A stretch of DNA of 64,000 nucleotides, taken from positions 97,622 to 161,621 of the forward strand of contig JANBTT010000024.1 in assembly GCA_027578915.1 (NCBI GenBank), in the 5' to 3' direction. The DNA is from Coemansia sp. RSA 1200 (taxonomy: Eukaryota; Kickxellomycota; Kickxellomycetes; Kickxellales; Kickxellaceae). Each line of letters opens with the position of its first letter. Positions within the stretch are counted from its first letter, which is position 1. Positions 61,248 to 64,000 of this stretch are shown piece by piece. The notes under the pieces were generated by a model, which was not told the DNA's origin, did no database searches, and saw only the letters and a list, made by a program, of their open reading frames with translations. A program made the translations under genes and the position numbers.

Positions 61248-61889
61248 TATCCCTTGATTAGTTTACTGTTTAATAAGTAAATATATAAATAAACAGATAA
61301 ATGAATAATTAGATAATATATGTGTTCAGATGAAAATAAATAAAGGTAATAAAAGTAGAATAGAAAAAAGAAGAAAAAATTGTTCTTGTTTAAGGCTCAC
61401 ACTTTTTATGATTTCTATTTTATCTTCCCCAGAAAAAATGCACAGTGCATGCGGATCTTAAAATAATAATGACAGATCATTTGCTGATTCAATTACCACA
61501 ATGAATCAGATTGCGCTTGGCTGGCGTTTGCTTCAAATAATGGAGCAATCAATGTTAACATCTGATTGGAATGTTAACACTTGATGCTTATTAGAATACG
61601 GTCGATAATTAGGATTCGATGCCATAGTCATATTTTCAGGGTAGGGGAATGTTAACATATATAAATAATGTTGACATCCCAAGTTTTAATGGTTTTCGGG
61701 AGAAAATTTCTAACAACATATTGAATAGTTATTGAAATACAAAAAAAGACTTGAATTATCTGTGCATTTTTGATATTACATATGGCGAGTATGTTATTTA
61801 GTAAACATGAAAAGATAATAAAAAGGCATTGAATTTTTATTTAATAAGCTATCCACACGATTAAGACTAGTAATGCTATATTCAACTGG
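61248..61889. other. Intergenic region between MATE promoter and FunK1 kinase 3' end
   Basis: About 640 AT-rich bases. The hexamer GTTAAC occurs three times with near-identical context (AATGTTAACA) at about 61,553, 61,571 and 61,649, and a fourth degenerate copy (AATGTTGACAT) at about 61,667. These could be regulator sites for the leftward MATE gene, which begins about 300 bp away. No gene seen. Confidence 0.4.
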
Positions 61890-63995
61890 CTATTTTCCAG
61901 TTTTGGATAGAATCCTGTCACAAGCAGCTTTACGTGCAGCTTTAATAGTCTCCAAAAGCGCATCAGAGATATTGCCTGCACAAGTGGCCCGCCGCTTGAA
62001 TGGATCTAGCTCATTTTCATCGAATCCACTGTCCCAATACACTTTTGCCACAAATGATTGAGAGCTATCAGGTTCCTCAGGAATAGAAGCAAATCCAAAG
62101 GCGATATCCATATCCGCATCTTTTTTAAGTGTACCCCTCCCATTTGCCGAGACTTTGGAATTGTCAAACAGTGTCCGACGTAGGTTGGCTACTAGCCCCA
62201 TTAATGGAAAGTATGATGAGTCCTGGATGAACCGCCTCATAATATTAAACACAAAGTATTCATGCGTGTGCATATGACTGCGCTTAGCATTCGCCACTGC
62301 CTTATCCTTACCATTACGCCATCTTAGAATGTCTAGAGAACTATCGTTAGATCTTTGGTGCGTCTTCTCATCGCCTGTATTGATGCCGAATGTTCCAAGC
62401 CAGCAGAGAACATAGACAAGCGATTCCCAATCGTCGAGCTCAGTGCGCATAACATTGCTTGCTTCGAGATTGTTGATGCTCATAAACGGGAAAGTACCAG
62501 TCATTTCAGAGCGAGCTTTGTGGTCGGTTGTATCGTCAATGCGAAGCGCACAGTCAAAGTCAATGAGCATTCCGCACGCTCTGCCTCCAGGACCATTGCG
62601 GTTAATCAGAATGTTGTTGACTGAGATGTCGCGGTGAAGTATATTGCACTGCTTCCGAATCGCAGAGTGCACTTCCATCACATCCGCCGCTGCAGCGATT
62701 AGCTCATCAACCGATTCGCACCTGCGGATGTCCTGCCCAATCGGAGTCATCGCCATACTCTTCTGCACCCTGAATCCGAGTGCTTCCAAAGTTTCGGTCT
62801 CCAGCCCAGCAAATGCAGTATCCACCGTGTCGTCAAAGACCTCGCCATACTCATCTGTTATCTTTACAATGCCACCAGCCAAGAGCGTCGGATACTTGCC
62901 TTCCAGATCCTTGTTATCCTTTAGCGCGTTGTTAATTTCCCGCAGCAAGCTAACTTCGTCGCGTGACTTGTCATCGCTATCTCGAGATGCAATGGCCCAT
63001 GCGCGCTTGACAAGAACCTCGCGCAGCTCTGCTGGATTGCTATCTGTATCTGCGTCTCCTGATAGTTCAATCTCTTTGCAGCGGAAGCAGCGGGTGTGCC
63101 GACCACATACACGATCGGAGATGCGCAAGCACGAAATAATCTCAAATGTCTTGTGCGTGTCTGTGCTATCGTCGTAGGTCTTGATTTCCCAGCGACGATC
63201 CCGTGCGTTGTAATACAGTGTTGGGTCGTACCCAAGCCTGTCTCCCTCGCACAATGAAATGTTTGCCAACCATTTAACGAGTGTTTCGCGACCTTCAGAT
63301 GTAGCCACATCGATGGGAGCAGAGGACACCATCCGCTTGAAGCCAAGCAAGCAAACACGAAATACCGTACCGCACACAGTCAGTCCCCAGACAAAACGAC
63401 GGTCATGTTGATTGACGAATATATGATGTGAGTACTTGAACAGCTGTGTGTAAGCGTCGCATTGCATCTTTTCAGTGTTGCTATTCTTGGCTTCTATAAG
63501 CGCCAACATCTTTGTGTAATCTAGAATCGTACTGTCTCTGTAAGGGGATTCCAAAGCTTTGTCATCTTTGAATGTCAGCCCAATATCGATGCGGTCCCGA
63601 TCGTCAGCTCCCTCTGGCGTTCTGTCTGTGTGCTCAAACGGGATAATCTTCCTAAGCAGTGGGTGTGCTGGGGTTGACAAGTCCGGTGAATTCGACAAGT
63701 TGCGATATTCCTTATCGATGGCATTGGCAATAAAACTGAAAAGCGCTTTTACCCCAGGATACATGGCATGCTCGCGCGCTGTCTCGGCTTTTTCTTTTCC
63801 TCTTCTGGTTCTCTGGGTGCCAGAAGAACCTCTTCCACAAGTCATTTTCAGAATAGCCTCATATTCACCGGAAATGTTTCCGCTATCTGTGACCATGTCT
63901 ATATTCTTTCCGTGTTTTGCCTTCAAGCCTGCTCGTTTTCGAGTCATCGAGCGTGTTAAAGGTACGCTTGGGGCTATGTACTGTTCAAGAGCCAT
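61890..63995 (-). CDS. FunK1-type fungal protein kinase with PD-(D/E)XK-like N-terminal half (start may lie outside)
   Basis: 701 residues from ATG 63995; the frame remains open to the window edge, so the true start could be further upstream. The C-terminal half has the FunK1 kinase catalytic loop ILHRDISVNNILI (about residue 452), the DFD motif IDFDCAL and GTFPFMSINNL. The N-terminal half has DRIDIGL (about 134) and ALIEAKNS (about 164), an Asp...ExK spacing like restriction-endonuclease-fold domains, followed by FVWGLTVCGTVFRVCLLGFK. FunK1 kinases are expanded in many fungi and their role is poorly known. Catalytic Asp and Asn are intact, so activity is possible. Single exon; GC balance like core genes. 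Confidence 0.9.
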   Translation of the reverse strand: MALEQYIAPSVPLTRSMTRKRAGLKAKHGKNIDMVTDSGNISGEYEAILKMTCGRGSSGTQRTRRGKEKAETAREHAMYPGVKALFSFIANAIDKEYRNLSNSPDLSTPAHPLLRKIIPFEHTDRTPEGADDRDRIDIGLTFKDDKALESPYRDSTILDYTKMLALIEAKNSNTEKMQCDAYTQLFKYSHHIFVNQHDRRFVWGLTVCGTVFRVCLLGFKRMVSSAPIDVATSEGRETLVKWLANISLCEGDRLGYDPTLYYNARDRRWEIKTYDDSTDTHKTFEIISCLRISDRVCGRHTRCFRCKEIELSGDADTDSNPAELREVLVKRAWAIASRDSDDKSRDEVSLLREINNALKDNKDLEGKYPTLLAGGIVKITDEYGEVFDDTVDTAFAGLETETLEALGFRVQKSMAMTPIGQDIRRCESVDELIAAAADVMEVHSAIRKQCNILHRDISVNNILINRNGPGGRACGMLIDFDCALRIDDTTDHKARSEMTGTFPFMSINNLEASNVMRTELDDWESLVYVLCWLGTFGINTGDEKTHQRSNDSSLDILRWRNGKDKAVANAKRSHMHTHEYFVFNIMRRFIQDSSYFPLMGLVANLRRTLFDNSKVSANGRGTLKKDADMDIAFGFASIPEEPDSSQSFVAKVYWDSGFDENELDPFKRRATCAGNISDALLETIKAARKAACDRILSKTGK

Positions 63996-64000
63996 TACAA

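Overview
The window is nuclear DNA of a fungus. Its core genes (Pob3/SSRP1, NOG1, THOC1, NEO1, CSC1, an ISA2-type protein, Sec61 gamma, eIF1A, ornithine carbamoyltransferase, Spo14-type phospholipase D, a FunK1-type kinase) are eukaryotic and the set is fungal. The genome is compact and intron-poor: only three introns can be supported, all near 5' ends (CSC1, eIF1A, PLD). ARL8, TRAPPC2L, alternative oxidase, a FunK1 kinase and few introns would fit an early-diverging filamentous fungus such as Kickxellales (Coemansia-like). That placement is inference; no rRNA or marker phylogeny is available here.

Layout. 0-12.6 kb: partial TRAPPC2L, Pob3, a 5'-truncated LINE with target-site duplication, a long pyrimidine/purine-rich spacer, a POF1/NMNAT-like nucleotidyltransferase, a membrane-anchored hypothetical protein, an SDR oxidoreductase, a PTC5-like mitochondrial PP2C phosphatase and a FAF1/C1orf131-like ribosome assembly factor. 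12.6-16.6 kb: an AT-rich accessory patch with a small ubiquitin-like gene convergent to alternative oxidase 1. 16.8-28.7 kb: a disordered protein, NOG1, a NIPA-type transporter, THOC1 and CSC1. 29-32 kb: an AT-rich patch with a small basic protein, a Tc1/mariner relic, a decayed copy of a ubiquitin-like gene, and a second ubiquitin-like gene cut by an LTR. 32.2-35.7 kb: NEO1 flippase. 36-41.3 kb: an AT-rich patch with a zinc-finger microprotein, two more ubiquitin-like genes, a second LTR copy and alternative oxidase 2. 41.9-61.3 kb: housekeeping genes (ISA2, a small membrane protein, SSS1, eIF1A, OTC, a FYVE protein, a GFA-domain protein, ARL8, PLD, MATE). 61.9-64 kb: a FunK1 kinase with a PD-(D/E)XK-like N-terminal half.

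The most unusual content is a family of 68-75-residue proteins (genes at 14404, 31026, 38445 and 39771, plus a relic near 29.8 kb) that look like free-standing ubiquitin/beta-grasp folds without a C-terminal Gly-Gly. They sit in AT-rich, transposon-littered patches, and three of them share a promoter and 5' leader. Two lie tail-to-tail with alternative oxidase genes in a duplicated block. In that block the flanks are about 94-96% identical (and 630 bp are perfectly identical), yet the small coding sequence is only about 78% identical, with 42 of 48 differences changing the amino acid by hand count. This looks like diversifying selection on a small protein family whose function I cannot name.

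How genes relate: there are no operons. Mitochondrial functions recur (two AOX, ISA2, OTC, PTC5-like), as do membrane traffic and lipid functions (TRAPPC2L, NEO1, PLD, ARL8, FYVE, SSS1), but this looks like ordinary fungal gene order rather than a pathway cluster.
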